Below, one piece after another: positions 8,900 through 20,600 of a stretch of DNA of 64,000 bases. Each line of letters opens with the position of its first letter. The stretch's first letter is position 1. Source of the stretch: [Clostridium] scindens ATCC 35704 (GTDB taxonomy: Bacteria > Bacillota > Clostridia > Lachnospirales > Lachnospiraceae); contig NZ_CP036170.1 in NCBI RefSeq assembly GCF_004295125.1, forward strand, positions 747,501 to 811,500, written 5' to 3'. A program made the translations under genes and the position numbers. The notes below the pieces were generated by a model. That model had not been told where the DNA came from and ran no database searches. It saw only the letters and a list, made by a program, of their open reading frames with translations.

Positions 8900-9801
8900 G
8901 CCTCATCCTCCCCTCGATTCACAACCTTGAAATAGAAGAATGTAAATACCAGCGATACCAGCAGCATGAGCATTCCTGCGGCAGCGGCCTTACCAAAGTC
9001 AAAGTACTTAAATCCGGTCTGCTGCACATAGATCGTCAACAATTCCGTCGCCCTTGACGGCCCGCCCTTGGTCAATACATAGGCGATCGCATAGTCCTTG
9101 ATCGTCCAGATGATCAGCAGCAGGAATACGATGGTAGATACTGACTTGATGGATGGAACCGTAATGTAGCGTATCTTCTGGAACGTGGTCGCCCCGTCAA
9201 TATCTGCCGCCTCATACAGGTCTGAAGAGACGCTTTGCATGCCCGCCAGGAGCATGATCGCCACGAAGGGGAATCCCTTCCATATGTTGACAACCATTGC
9301 TGCTGGCAAGGCAACCGAGACATCCTGCAGATATGCGATGTTCTTCGACAGGATTCCCGCATTGTTCAGCAGGAAATTAATGATTCCATAGTCCTGGTCG
9401 TACATCAGAATCCAGACCAGGCATGCTACGACTTCCGGAACGGCCCATGGGATGATGATCAGCGCCCTGGCAAGTCCTCTTCCAAGAAATTTGGTATTCA
9501 AAAGCAATGCCGTTATGAATCCCAGTACATATCTTCCCAGCACGGTCACCACGATATAGATCAGCGTTACCTTTACGGAATTGAAGAAATAATCATCCCC
9601 CAGCACTGCATGATAGTTCTTTAGGCCCACAAAATAATTTCCGGCTGAGGACGGTTTCGCTATGTAATAATACTGGAAGCTCATGATCGCCGCCTTTACG
9701 ATGGGAACGATGAGAAATACCAGGATGATCAGAAGCAGCGGTACCAGAAAGGCATAGGGCTCCATTTTCTTTTTCATTTTTCTCTTTTTACTTATGTTCA
9801 T
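8896..9801 (-). CDS. sugar ABC transporter permease (MalF type)
   Basis: The partner permease, 301 residues, six spans, with the EAA loop YEAADIDGATTFQKIRYIT. The N-terminus is strongly basic (MNISKKRKMKKKM) before the first span. It lies 27 bases after the solute-binding protein gene and overlaps the MalG-type gene. Together they would form the membrane channel for a carbohydrate or oligosaccharide captured by the lipoprotein encoded upstream. Confidence 0.93.
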   Translation of the reverse strand: MNISKKRKMKKKMEPYAFLVPLLLIILVFLIVPIVKAAIMSFQYYYIAKPSSAGNYFVGLKNYHAVLGDDYFFNSVKVTLIYIVVTVLGRYVLGFITALLLNTKFLGRGLARALIIIPWAVPEVVACLVWILMYDQDYGIINFLLNNAGILSKNIAYLQDVSVALPAAMVVNIWKGFPFVAIMLLAGMQSVSSDLYEAADIDGATTFQKIRYITVPSIKSVSTIVFLLLIIWTIKDYAIAYVLTKGGPSRATELLTIYVQQTGFKYFDFGKAAAAGMLMLLVSLVFTFFYFKVVNRGEDEA

Positions 9802-9828
9802 CTATGGACCACTCCCTGTGTAGTTTTC

Positions 9829-11172
9829 TTATTCCTGCCTGCTCATTACTTCCTCGATCTGCTTCTGCGCATTATCCATCTCGGTCTGTACGTCTGCCGC
9901 CTGCTCTGAGAACATCTTCTGCGCCGCATCCAGCATTACCTGGGAGATCTCTCCTAACTGGGCAATGTTCGGGTCTGCGATCAGTTCTGCATAATTATTC
10001 TGCATGAAGCCTACGATGGCATATTCCAGCTCGTGATTCTTGATGTACTCGTCGCTGGTAGAGTAATCGGTGTTGCTTGGGATCATTCCACAGTCCGCGA
10101 TCAGCGCCTGAGCCTCGTCCGTAGTCATCCACTCCAGGAATGCGTATGCTTCATCCGGATGCTCGCAGTTCTTGCTGATCATGGTTACCAGCGGATAGTT
10201 GGTCGGATTTGGCTTATAGGTTTCTCCCTCATATGCCACATCAAATTGTGGAATGATTCCGATATCATCCATCAGGGACTCATCTCTTTCCTTGGACATT
10301 CCCACGAACCATGGGCCATCCATGTTGAACGGAACTTCGCCGTTCCAGAACATCTCTCTGGAATCCTTCTTATCGGTTACCAGCTTCGCAGCCTTGTCCT
10401 TCAGTATGAAGTCCTGCCACCACTGGGCTGCCCATACGTTTTCAGGCGCATTGACATTGACATTATCCGCCGTATATGGCTCTGACTCTCCGTTCGGGAA
10501 GTACAGTCCGCCGGATACCGGCCTTGCGATCAGACGGCTCCACTCGCTTACGGTAAACGCGTGAGTTCCGGACACGACGCCCATGGCGTACTTGCCGTCT
10601 TTCGTGAACTTTGCGCATGCCTTACGGAAATCTTCCTGTGTCTTGATGGACTCTGGATCGATTCCTGCATCCTCAAGCATGGATTTGCGGTAGAAGATGC
10701 CTGTGGTTCCCCATGCATAACTGGAGATCGCCAGCGTTTCTCCATTCACGTCGCACATATCTTGTCCTACCAGCTTTCCCTTCAATTCATCGCTCATGTA
10801 GTCTGACAGATCGATGAATGTGCCATCCTCCCTGATGGCATGATAGGTGGAGATGTTCTCCGGATATACCTGGATCATGTCGCTTTCGTTGTTCGCCAGG
10901 ATCTCTGTCGTGATATTGTCCCAATATCCGTCATATCCTGCGCCTAAGATCTCGATCTCAACGTCCGGGTTTTTCTTGTTGTAAGCCTCCAGCAATGCAT
11001 CGATCGCCTTCTGGTGTGGCTCCTCTACATACACGGATGTGGAAAATGTAAGTTTGATCTTCCCGTCGTTCTTGGCCTCCCCTTTATCTTCCTTTTTGCT
11101 GCCGCATGCAGATAATCCTGCAACCATAGCAACGCACAGCAGCACCGAGAGTAACCGCATTCTTTTTTTCAT
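9829..11172 (-). CDS. extracellular sugar-binding lipoprotein (family 1)
   Basis: A 447-residue solute-binding protein. Residues 1-22 form a lipoprotein signal peptide ending GLSAC, so the mature protein is anchored by Cys23. The rest has the two-lobed pattern of family 1 carbohydrate-binding proteins, with GPWFVGMS near residue 275 and the C-terminal helix YAFLEWMTTDEAQ. First gene of a five-gene leftward operon (binding protein, two permeases, oxidoreductase, amidohydrolase). The divergent YesN/YesM-type regulators start about 270 bases away and probably control it. Confidence 0.92.
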   Translation of the reverse strand: MKKRMRLLSVLLCVAMVAGLSACGSKKEDKGEAKNDGKIKLTFSTSVYVEEPHQKAIDALLEAYNKKNPDVEIEILGAGYDGYWDNITTEILANNESDMIQVYPENISTYHAIREDGTFIDLSDYMSDELKGKLVGQDMCDVNGETLAISSYAWGTTGIFYRKSMLEDAGIDPESIKTQEDFRKACAKFTKDGKYAMGVVSGTHAFTVSEWSRLIARPVSGGLYFPNGESEPYTADNVNVNAPENVWAAQWWQDFILKDKAAKLVTDKKDSREMFWNGEVPFNMDGPWFVGMSKERDESLMDDIGIIPQFDVAYEGETYKPNPTNYPLVTMISKNCEHPDEAYAFLEWMTTDEAQALIADCGMIPSNTDYSTSDEYIKNHELEYAIVGFMQNNYAELIADPNIAQLGEISQVMLDAAQKMFSEQAADVQTEMDNAQKQIEEVMSRQE

Positions 11173-11354
11173 AACCTTTCCTCCTCTTTTCTAATAGGTT
11201 TCCTCTGATTAAAATTATATAAATTTCTACTTTTATATAAAATGTAAATTCCTCAGTTTAAGTGTGTTATTTTATGAGTTTTTTACATTTTATCTGATAA
11301 ATGCATTTTCCCAGCCTCATCGTTTGATATTTTCTTAACATTTCCGCATATCTA

Positions 11355-11382
11355 TTGCAAATCTCCCTCAATCATGTATACT
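11355..11382 (+). promoter_or_regulatory. promoter of the two-component system
   Basis: TTGCAA (11355-11360), 16 bases, TATACT (11377-11382), about 60 bases before the GTG start of the response regulator. The rest of the 270-base divergent region (11173-11442) is AT-rich; I found no confident promoter for the leftward binding-protein gene in it, consistent with activator dependence. Confidence 0.5.
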
Positions 11383-11442
11383 TAGACATGCGTAAGCACG
11401 CCCGCCTCGTAGAGGCATGCATTACGGAAAGGAGGAGTTTTA

Positions 11443-12189
11443 GTGTACAAAGTAATTATAATCGATGATGAGCCTTGGACAATTGTAGATATTGAGCAGA
11501 CATTTGCACTAGATGATATGGGATTTGAGATTATTGACTCCTTCCGTACGCCGCAAAAAGCGCTGCCCGCAATCGTGGCAAAGAAGCCGGATCTTGTCAT
11601 TACCGACATCCGGATGCCGGGCATGACGGGGCTGGAACTGATGCAGAAGGTCAGGCAGCAGCATATCAGCTGCGAATTCATCGTCGTCAGCGGATACAGC
11701 GATTTCTCCTACGCCAAGGAAGCGATTGCCTATGGAGTCGCCGGATATTGCCTGAAGCCTCTGAACCCCGACGAGACGGCCCTGTGCCTGAAAAGAGTCC
11801 GGGAATCCCTGGATAAGCGCGGCGCTGTCCCGGGACTTCCTACCTACATTGACAATAATTTCGAGAAAATATTGAACTATATGAACACTCATTTTTCGGA
11901 AAAAATAACCTTGAAATCTTTGGCCGCGGAGTTTGATATGAATCCCAATTACTGCTGCTCCCTATTCGCCAAATACTTGGACAAGACCTTCTCCCAGCAT
12001 TTGACGCAGCTGCGGATAAACGAGGCCCAGTCTCTCCTTAGGAACAGTTCCTATTCCCTGGAGCAGGTAGCCTCCCTGGTTGGCTATAGCGACTACTTCT
12101 ACTTCAGCAAAGTCTTTAAAAAGCAGTGCACCTACTCCCCCAAGGAATACCGCAAACTATTCTCAGCCACAAAGGAGAGCAGCCAATGA
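11443..12189 (+). CDS. AraC-type response regulator (YesN family)
   Basis: A 248-residue response regulator. The receiver domain shows IIIDDEPW at the start and the phosphoacceptor Asp55 in VITDIRMPG, with the conserved lysine in CLKPLNP. The C-terminal 100 residues are an AraC-type DNA-binding domain ending YSDYFYFSKVFKKQ and SPKEYRK. Start is a GTG at 11443 with GGAGGAG upstream. The stop overlaps the kinase start (ATGA), so the two are translationally coupled. YesN-type regulators usually activate adjacent carbohydrate transporters; the divergent ABC operon is the obvious target. Confidence 0.94.
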   Translation: MYKVIIIDDEPWTIVDIEQTFALDDMGFEIIDSFRTPQKALPAIVAKKPDLVITDIRMPGMTGLELMQKVRQQHISCEFIVVSGYSDFSYAKEAIAYGVAGYCLKPLNPDETALCLKRVRESLDKRGAVPGLPTYIDNNFEKILNYMNTHFSEKITLKSLAAEFDMNPNYCCSLFAKYLDKTFSQHLTQLRINEAQSLLRNSSYSLEQVASLVGYSDYFYFSKVFKKQCTYSPKEYRKLFSATKESSQ

Positions 12190-13898
12190 AAAAATCCTTA
12201 TCAAGCCAGTTTGTCGCCATTCTTCTGATCCCGCTCATCCTGATGCTGGCAACCAATTACTATATTATCACAGAGATCCGAAGGGATCAGAGCCAGAGCC
12301 TGAAACGCTATTGCAGCACTACTCTCGACAACATCGAGATCAATATTGCCTCTATGGCAACCAGCATGAAGAAGACCTCCACCATGTTCTCTTCCAAGCA
12401 GGAGACCCAGTCCTATCTTCAAAGCGCCTCCAGGGACACCCATCAGCTGCAGCGTCAGTCTTTCTCTGACTTGATCGGCATGTCCCAATCCTACACGCCG
12501 GATCTTGTGGACATCATCGTATGGGATAAGAATTCGCCAACCAGCATGATCAGCTATATTCCCGCCGACATGGAGAACTTTACCGTAGAGCGTTTTCGCA
12601 ACTCTGCCATGAACAAGCAGAGTTACTTTGAGTTCTATATACAGCCTGCCACCCGCGAGCCTTTCCTGATGTATTTCAGCCCCGTTTTTATGACCACATT
12701 TTCGGAGGATTTTGGAAAATATATCGGGAACATCGCGATCATCTGCAAGACGGAGACCCTGAGCAAGCTGGTGAACTCTACCTTCGACATGCAGCTGCAG
12801 ATCAAGGATGAGACAAGCAAGAGAATCTTATATTCCAATAATTATTCCCTGCCAGCGCCGGAAGCATCCAATCCAAAGATTTACGAAGAGACGCTTCGCA
12901 TTCCCAATAGCAATTTGTCTGTGGACGGCACGGTATACCAAAGCCAGGTCAGCCTCCTCAATGACAGCAGGTCTGGCCCCCTTATACTGTTCGCGCTGCT
13001 GTCTCTATTCTACCTGGCCTATATTGCCTTTGCCGTGCACCACATTATAATCAGGCCTATCCATAAACTGAATCAGGAAATTGAATCCATTGACTATGAG
13101 CATGACAAGCCGCAGATACGCACTTCGCTCAAGAATGAGATCGGCTCCATCGCCTCCCATGTAAATGCGCTGCTAGAGAGGGTTTTCTCTCTCAACCAGC
13201 ACAATATAGCCTCCCAGGCAAGGCTGTATGAGATGGAGCTGAGCAAAAAGCAGACGCAGCTCTATGCCTATCAGAGCCAGATTAATCCACATTTCCTCTA
13301 CAACATGCTCCAGTGTATGAGAGGTATCTCCCTGATGCACGGAATCCAGGAGGTCGCCCAGATCTGCACCAACATGGCAGACCTGTTCCGCTATTCTATT
13401 AAGGGGGCATTTCTGGTATACCTGGAAGACGAGCTGAGTATTGTAGACAAATATCTCTATATGATCCGGGTGCGTTTTCAGGATAAGATCACTTACAGCC
13501 TGGAGATTGCCGAGGATACGAAAAAGTGCAAGATACCCAAGATGATTCTGCAGCCATTGGTGGAGAACTCCATCTTCCATGGCCTGGAATCCATCGAAGA
13601 TAATGGCTTCATTTATATACGGACCTTCCGGGAGGGAGACGGCCTGTTCATTACCATCCAGGATAATGGCATCGGGTTTGACGAAGCCACATTAAAGGAA
13701 CTGGAAGAACTGCTGTCCCAGGATATTCCCAGCGACATCAATGCCACCTTCAACGAAGCCAAAGGCCTCGGCATCATCAATATCCACAATAAGATCCGCC
13801 TATATGAAGGGACAGAATATGGAATCAGCATTCTAAGCAGGCCGTCTGATACCCTGGTCACCATCCGCCTGAATGCCAGGCAGCCAGATGACTCCTGA
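12186..13898 (+). CDS. YesM-type sensor histidine kinase
   Basis: A 570-residue membrane sensor. An N-terminal span (about residues 8-24) is followed by a roughly 250-residue extracellular sensor region, a second span (LILFALLSLFYLAYIAF), a HAMP segment, and the LytS/YesM-type kinase core with NPHFLYNMLQ carrying the phosphorylated histidine (about residue 370). The ATPase domain has NSIFHGLE and DNGIGFDEA. The ATG at 12186 overlaps the regulator's stop codon; the longer frame upstream would lie inside the regulator gene. It probably senses a carbohydrate, directly or through the binding protein across the divergent promoter. Confidence 0.94.
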   Translation: MKKSLSSQFVAILLIPLILMLATNYYIITEIRRDQSQSLKRYCSTTLDNIEINIASMATSMKKTSTMFSSKQETQSYLQSASRDTHQLQRQSFSDLIGMSQSYTPDLVDIIVWDKNSPTSMISYIPADMENFTVERFRNSAMNKQSYFEFYIQPATREPFLMYFSPVFMTTFSEDFGKYIGNIAIICKTETLSKLVNSTFDMQLQIKDETSKRILYSNNYSLPAPEASNPKIYEETLRIPNSNLSVDGTVYQSQVSLLNDSRSGPLILFALLSLFYLAYIAFAVHHIIIRPIHKLNQEIESIDYEHDKPQIRTSLKNEIGSIASHVNALLERVFSLNQHNIASQARLYEMELSKKQTQLYAYQSQINPHFLYNMLQCMRGISLMHGIQEVAQICTNMADLFRYSIKGAFLVYLEDELSIVDKYLYMIRVRFQDKITYSLEIAEDTKKCKIPKMILQPLVENSIFHGLESIEDNGFIYIRTFREGDGLFITIQDNGIGFDEATLKELEELLSQDIPSDINATFNEAKGLGIINIHNKIRLYEGTEYGISILSRPSDTLVTIRLNARQPDDS

Positions 13899-13908
13899 TA
13901 TTACAAAA

Positions 13909-13945
13909 GCCTCCAGGCAGTTCCTTAATCCAACTGCCTGGAGGC
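13909..13945. terminator. terminator hairpin between convergent kinase and rpoC genes
   Basis: A perfect 14-base inverted repeat (13909-13922 and 13932-13945) with a nine-base loop. On the plus strand it is followed by ATAATATTT, on the minus strand by TTTTGTAA, so it may serve both the kinase transcript and the rpoBC transcript. Confidence 0.7.
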
Positions 13946-14048
13946 ATAATATTTCCCTATATAGCCCAGCGCCTTATCCTATCCATCGTTCTCAGTTTTA
14001 TCTTAACGTACAGGTCTTAATTGTTACATCCAGGGCCTTCTATCGTCT

Positions 14049-17000
14049 TTATTCTTCTACTGTTTCGAGTTCTTCTTCTACTTCTACTTCCTCAATGTCC
14101 TCATCAAGAACGATGTCGTCATCCAGGGATAACTCCGTATCCAGCTTGATGTCACGGTATTTTCTCATGCCGGTACCAGCCGGTATATGCTTACCAATGA
14201 TGACGTTCTCTTTCAGGCCAATCAGCGGGTCAACCTTGCCCTTGATCGCTGCTTCCGTAAGAACCTTGGTGGTCTCCTGGAAGGATGCGGCTGACAAGAA
14301 GGAGTTGGTTGCCAGAGATGCCTTAGTAATACCAAGCATGATCTGCTCTCCAGCTGCGGGCTCTTTCCCCTCTTTTTCAAGTTCATTATTTACATCTTCG
14401 AAGATCAGCCTGTCAACGTTCGTTCCCGGCAGGAACTCTGTATCTCCGGCTTCCTCGATGCGAACCTTCTTCAGCATCTGGCGCACGATAACCTCGATAT
14501 GCTTATCATTGATCTCAACACCTTGCAGACGGTATACGCGCTGTACTTCCTGGATCATGTAATCCTGTACCGCACGCAGTCCCTTGATCTTAAGGATGTC
14601 ATGCGGATTAACGCTACCTTCGGTCAACTCGTCGCCGGCTTCCAGTTCCGCGCCGTCCTGAACCTTGATCCTGGAACCATAAGGAATCAGATATGCCTTA
14701 GATTCGCCCGTCTCATGGTTGGTTACAATAATTTCGCGCTTCTTCTTCGTATCATTAATATTGGCCGTTCCCGCAAACTCTGTGATAATCGCAAGTCCCT
14801 TCGGCTTTCTTGCCTCAAACAACTCTTCGACACGAGGAAGACCCTGTGTGATGTCGTCACCGGCAACGCCTCCGGTATGGAACGTACGCATGGTCAGCTG
14901 GGTACCCGGCTCTCCGATAGACTGGGCAGCAATGATGCCGACAGCCTCTCCCACCTGTACCGGCTCTCCGGTCGCCATATTGGCTCCGTAGCACTTCGCG
15001 CAGACGCCGCTGTGGGATCTGCAGGTGAGGATGGTACGGATCTTGATCTTGGTCAATGGCTGGCCCTTTTCATCCACGCCCTTCTTCATAATGAGTTCCG
15101 CGCGCTTCGGCGTAACCATATGGTTTGCCTTCACCAGAACGTTTCCATCCTTATCAACGATATTCTCGCACAGGTAGCGTCCTGTAATACGCTCCTGCAG
15201 GCTTTCAATCTCTTCATTTCCATCCATGAACGCCTTTACATACATTCCAGGAATTTCGGCTCCCTTTTCTACGCAGTCTACTTCATGGATGATCAGTTCC
15301 TGGGATACGTCAACCAGACGCCTGGTCAGGTATCCGGAATCGGCTGTACGCAGGGCCGTATCTGACAGACCTTTACGGGCTCCGTGGGCAGACATAAAGT
15401 ACTCCAATACGTCAAGTCCTTCACGGAAGTTAGACTTGATCGGCAATTCAATGGTACGTCCCGTTGTATCCGCCATGAGTCCACGCATTCCGGCAAGCTG
15501 CTTGATCTGCTTATCAGAGCCACGAGCTCCGGAATCGGCCATCATAAAGATGTTGTTATATTTATCAAGACCGGACAGCAGCGCCTCGGTAAGGGCATCG
15601 TCCGTCGCTTTCCAGGTCTCTACGACCTCCTTATAACGCTCTTCCTCCGTAATCAGGCCACGCTTAAAGTTCTTCGTAATCTTATCCACCGTATCCTGCG
15701 CCTGCTGGATCATCTCCGGCTTCTGCGGAGGCACGGTCATATCGGAAATAGATACGGTCATGGCTGCTCTTGTAGAATACTTGTATCCAATGGCCTTTAC
15801 CGCATCCAGCACTTCTGCCGTCGCTGTAGAGCCATGGGTATTGATAACTTTTTCAAGGATCTGCTTTAACTGTTTCTTGCCTACATGGAAATCGACTTCC
15901 AGAAGAAGCTTGTTCTCTTCTACTTCACGGTCTACAAATCCAAGATCCTGCGGAATGATCTCATTAAAAATGAATCTTCCCAGCGTAGACTCGATGGTTC
16001 CTGACACTTCTTCTCCGTCCGGCATAACCTTTGATACGCGCACCTTAATGCGTGAATGCAGGGTGATCGCCTCGTTCTCATAAGCAAGGATTGCTTCATT
16101 CACACTCTTGAATGCTTTTCCTTCTCCCTTTGCGCCAGGCCTTTCCTGCGTCAGATAATAGATTCCAAGCACCATATCCTGTGAAGGAACGGCAACCGGT
16201 CCGCCGTCTGACGGCTTCAGAAGGTTGTTCGGTGACAGAAGCAAGAAGCGGCACTCTGCCTGAGCCTCTACGGAAAGCGGAAGATGGACCGCCATCTGGT
16301 CTCCGTCAAAGTCGGCATTGTAGGCCGTACATACCAATGGATGCAGCTTGATAGCCTTGCCTTCTACCAGGATCGGCTCAAATGCCTGGATTCCCAGCCT
16401 GTGGAGCGTAGGGGCACGGTTCAGCATAACCGGATGCTCCTTGATCACGTCTTCCAGAACATCCCATACTTCCGGCTGGAGTCTCTCTACCATCTTCTTG
16501 GCATTCTTAATATTGTGGGCGGTTCCATTCTGAACCAGTTCTTTCATAACGAATGGCTTAAACAGCTCGATCGCCATCTCTTTTGGAAGCCCGCACTGGT
16601 AGATCTTAAGTTCCGGCCCTACGACGATAACGGAACGTCCGGAATAGTCAACACGCTTTCCAAGCAGGTTCTGACGGAAACGTCCGGACTTCCCTTTCAG
16701 CATATCTGACAGTGACTTAAGCGCCCGGTTGCCAGGTCCGGTAACCGGACGGCCGCGGCGGCCGTTGTCGATCAGCGCGTCCACCGCCTCCTGCAGCATT
16801 CTCTTCTCGTTTCTTACGATAATGTCCGGAGCGCCTAATTCCAGCAGGCGTTTCAGACGATTGTTCCTGTTGATGATCCTTCTATACAGGTCATTCAAGT
16901 CAGACGTCGCGAAACGTCCGCCGTCAAGCTGTACCATTGGACGCAGATCCGGCGGAATTACCGGGATTGCCGTCATGATCATCCATTCAGGCTTGTTGCC

Positions 17001-17681
17001 TGACTCGCGGAAGGCTTCCACGACTTCCAGACGCTTCACGATTCTCGCGCGCTTCTGTCCGGTCGCTCCTTTAAGCCCTTCCTGCAATTCTGTATATTCT
17101 TTATCCAGGTCGATGGATTCCAGAAGTTCCTTAATGGACTCGGCACCCATTCCTACACGGAAAGAACTGCCCCATGCTTCTCTGGCCTCCTGGTATTCCT
17201 GCTCGGATAACACCTGCTTATACTGAAGGTCTGTCTTGCCCTTATCCAATACGATATAGGACGCGAAATACAATACCTTCTCCAAGGTTCTCGGAGAAAG
17301 ATCCAGGATCAGTCCCATACGGCTTGGAATTCCCTTGAAGTACCAGATATGCGATACCGGAGCCGCAAGAGCAATATGCCCCATACGCTCACGTCTCACG
17401 CTTGCTTTTGTGACTTCAACGCCGCAGCGGTCGCAGACTACGCCTTTATAGCGTATCTTCTTATACTTTCCGCAATGGCACTCCCAGTCTTTGCTAGGCC
17501 CGAATATCTTCTCGCAGAATAATCCGTCCTTTTCCGGCTTCAGGGTTCTATAGTTAATCGTCTCAGGCTTCGTGACTTCTCCTCTGGACCACTCCAAAAT
17601 CTTCTCAGGTGATGCCAAACCGATCTTGATCGCATCAAAAGTCATTGGCTGATATGATTGTTCCTTATTGTTTTCTGGCAT
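14049..17681 (-). CDS. rpoC: RNA polymerase subunit beta'
   Basis: The largest RNA polymerase subunit, 1210 residues, the length expected in clostridia. Visible are the N-terminal zinc site [10 protein letters not shown]...CDRCG, the active-site loop [12 protein letters not shown] with three magnesium-binding aspartates, the trigger-loop region around [14 protein letters not shown], and the second zinc site [13 protein letters not shown]. The tail is highly acidic ([10 protein letters not shown]). It starts 14 bases after rpoB ends and is co-transcribed with it. Downstream it does not continue into rpsL, as in most Firmicutes; the next genes are a convergent two-component system. Confidence 0.99.
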   Translation of the reverse strand: MPENNKEQSYQPMTFDAIKIGLASPEKILEWSRGEVTKPETINYRTLKPEKDGLFCEKIFGPSKDWECHCGKYKKIRYKGVVCDRCGVEVTKASVRRERMGHIALAAPVSHIWYFKGIPSRMGLILDLSPRTLEKVLYFASYIVLDKGKTDLQYKQVLSEQEYQEAREAWGSSFRVGMGAESIKELLESIDLDKEYTELQEGLKGATGQKRARIVKRLEVVEAFRESGNKPEWMIMTAIPVIPPDLRPMVQLDGGRFATSDLNDLYRRIINRNNRLKRLLELGAPDIIVRNEKRMLQEAVDALIDNGRRGRPVTGPGNRALKSLSDMLKGKSGRFRQNLLGKRVDYSGRSVIVVGPELKIYQCGLPKEMAIELFKPFVMKELVQNGTAHNIKNAKKMVERLQPEVWDVLEDVIKEHPVMLNRAPTLHRLGIQAFEPILVEGKAIKLHPLVCTAYNADFDGDQMAVHLPLSVEAQAECRFLLLSPNNLLKPSDGGPVAVPSQDMVLGIYYLTQERPGAKGEGKAFKSVNEAILAYENEAITLHSRIKVRVSKVMPDGEEVSGTIESTLGRFIFNEIIPQDLGFVDREVEENKLLLEVDFHVGKKQLKQILEKVINTHGSTATAEVLDAVKAIGYKYSTRAAMTVSISDMTVPPQKPEMIQQAQDTVDKITKNFKRGLITEEERYKEVVETWKATDDALTEALLSGLDKYNNIFMMADSGARGSDKQIKQLAGMRGLMADTTGRTIELPIKSNFREGLDVLEYFMSAHGARKGLSDTALRTADSGYLTRRLVDVSQELIIHEVDCVEKGAEIPGMYVKAFMDGNEEIESLQERITGRYLCENIVDKDGNVLVKANHMVTPKRAELIMKKGVDEKGQPLTKIKIRTILTCRSHSGVCAKCYGANMATGEPVQVGEAVGIIAAQSIGEPGTQLTMRTFHTGGVAGDDITQGLPRVEELFEARKPKGLAIITEFAGTANINDTKKKREIIVTNHETGESKAYLIPYGSRIKVQDGAELEAGDELTEGSVNPHDILKIKGLRAVQDYMIQEVQRVYRLQGVEINDKHIEVIVRQMLKKVRIEEAGDTEFLPGTNVDRLIFEDVNNELEKEGKEPAAGEQIMLGITKASLATNSFLSAASFQETTKVLTEAAIKGKVDPLIGLKENVIIGKHIPAGTGMRKYRDIKLDTELSLDDDIVLDEDIEEVEVEEELETVEE

Positions 17682-17695
17682 ACTGGCACCCCTTC

Positions 17696-20600
17696 CTATT
17701 CTTCATCTGACAAATCATCTAATTCAAAATTATCATCATCAGTTTCTTCAAACTCAATCTCGAAGTCGTCCTCTTCCGGCTCTTCTTCCACATCCACAAG
17801 TTCTTCCCCCTGGAATTCCTGTTCCGTGTAGCCTTTTGCCCCCAGGTCGTCTTCCTGATGATATTTTCTGTCTCCCTCTATCAGCGAGCGAAAATCTGTC
17901 TCTCCCATGTCGACAGTCTCCATGATCTCTACTTCCGTATTATCATCTCTGAGCACGCGCACATCCAGTCCCAATGACTGCAGTTCCTTCAACAGTACCT
18001 TGAAGGATTCCGGGATTCCCGGCTCCGGTATATTCTCGCCCTTGATGATAGCTTCATAAGTCTTTACACGTCCGATGACGTCGTCAGACTTCACAGTCAG
18101 GATCTCCTGCAGCGTGTAGGATGCTCCATACGCCTCCAGAGCCCAAACTTCCATCTCTCCGAAACGCTGTCCGCCAAACTGGGCCTTTCCTCCTAACGGC
18201 TGCTGCGTTACCAGAGAATATGGTCCTGTGGAACGCGCGTGAATCTTATCATCAACCAGATGATGCAGTTTCAGGTAGTGCATGTGTCCGATGGTAACCG
18301 GGCTGTCGAAATACTCGCCGGTACGTCCATCGCGCAGACGAACCTTGCCGTCTCTGGATATCGGAACGCCCTTCCACAGTTTTCTGTGCTCTCTATTGTC
18401 AGACAGATACTGAAGCACTTCCGGAAGCAGTTCTTCCTTATGTTTTGCCTCAAACTCTTCCCAGCTTAAGTTGACATAATCATTTGCAAGGTCAAGCGTA
18501 TCCATAATATCATTCTCATCCGCCCCGTCAAATACAGGCGTGGCAATGTTAAATCCTAATGCTTTGGCAGCCAGTGACAGATGGATCTCCAATACCTGCC
18601 CGATATTCATACGGGAAGGCACGCCAAGAGGGTTCAGCACGATATCTAACGGACGTCCGTTCGGCAGGAACGGCATATCCTCAACCGGAAGCACACGGGA
18701 TACTACACCCTTGTTACCGTGACGTCCTGCCATTTTATCGCCGACAGAGATCTTTCTCTTCTGGGCGATATAGATTCGTACTGCCTGGTTCACTCCCGGA
18801 GACAGTTCATCTCCATTATCTCTCGTAAATACCTTTGCATCTACGACAATACCATACTCTCCATGGGGCACCTTCAGGGATGTATCCCTTACTTCGCGCG
18901 CCTTCTCGCCGAAGATTGCGCGAAGCAGCCTCTCTTCTGCAGTCAGTTCGGTCTCTCCCTTAGGAGTTACCTTTCCTACCAGGATATCGCCGGCACGCAC
19001 CTCTGCGCCGATACGGATGATTCCTCTCTCATCCAGGTTCTTAAGGGCATCATCGCCCACTCCCGGAATATCGCGGGTAATCTCTTCTGGTCCCAGCTTG
19101 GTATCACGGGCCTCTGCCTCATATTCCTCGATATGCACGGAAGTATAGACATCTTCCTGCACCAGTCTCTCGCTTAACAGGACGGCATCCTCATAATTGT
19201 AGCCCTCCCAAGTCATGAAGCCGATCAGCGGGTTCTTTCCAAGAGCCATCTCTCCATTGGAAGTAGACGGACCGTCTGCGATCACGTCCCCTGCCTCAAC
19301 CCGGTCGCCTTTGAATACGATCGGCCTCTGGTTGTAGCAGTTGCTCTGGTTGCTTCGAAGGAACTTGATCAACTTATATCTCTTCAGATTGCCGTCATCC
19401 TGACGGATCGTAATCTCGGTGGACGTAGAGCGCTCTACTACGCCGCCAGTTTCCGCGATCACGCATACGCCGGAATCAACCGCAGACTTTTCTTCCATAC
19501 CGGTCCCCACTACAGGAGCCTCCGTCATAAGAAGCGGCACTGCCTGACGCTGCATGTTGGATCCCATCAGCGCACGGTTGGCATCGTCATTTTCCAGGAA
19601 AGGAATCAGCGCCGTAGCCACTGAGAATACCATCTTCGGAGAAACGTCCATATAGTCGAACATTCTTCTCTCATATTCCTGGGTCTCATCACGGTAGCGG
19701 CCAGATACGTTCTTATGGATAAAATGTCCTTCCGCATCCAGAGGCTCGTTGGCCTGTGCCACGTGGTAATTGTCTTCCTCATCGGCAGTCATGTATACGA
19801 CTTCTTCTGTAACTACAGGATTGGCCGGATCGTCATGGTTGATCTTGCGGTATGGCGCCTCGATAAAGCCATACTGGTTAATCCTTGCATAGGTGGCAAG
19901 GGAGTTGATAAGACCGATGTTCGGGCCTTCAGGCGTCTCGATCGGGCACATTCTTCCATAATGAGAATAATGTACGTCACGCACCTCGAATCCGGCCCGG
20001 TCTCTTGACAGACCGCCAGGACCCAGGGCAGACAGACGTCTCTTATGGGTCAACTCGCCAAGCGGGTTATTCTGATCCATGAACTGTGACAGCTGGGAAG
20101 AGCCGAAGAACTCTTTTACAGCAGCCGTCACAGGCTTGATGTTGATCAGCGACTGCGGAGAGATGCCTTCCAGATCCTGGGTCGTCATCCTCTCCCGTAC
20201 CACTCTTTCCAGTCTGGAAAGACCGATTCTGTACTGATTCTGTAATAATTCTCCTACGGAGCGAATACGTCTGTTACCAAGGTGGTCGATATCGTCATCA
20301 TTGCCAAGCCCATATTCCAGATGAATATTATAGTTAATGGACGCCAGGATATCCTCTTTCGTAATATGCTTAGGAATCAGGTCATGGATGTCTCTCTTGA
20401 TCGCATCCTTTAATTCGTCAATATCGCCGGCAGTCTCTTCCAGGATGCCAGCAAGAACCGGGTAGTATACCAACTCGGTAACCCCTACTTCCTTCGGGTC
20501 AACGTCTACAATGGAGGTAATGTCAACCATCATATTGGAAAGGACTTTGATATTTCTCTCTTCATCCTCTCTTTCAATCCACACATATGGAACTGCCGCG

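Noticed and set aside
14499-15365. 288-codon plus-strand frame inside rpoC
   Set aside because: Antisense to conserved rpoC coding sequence, no ribosome site and no recognisable protein pattern; a shadow frame.
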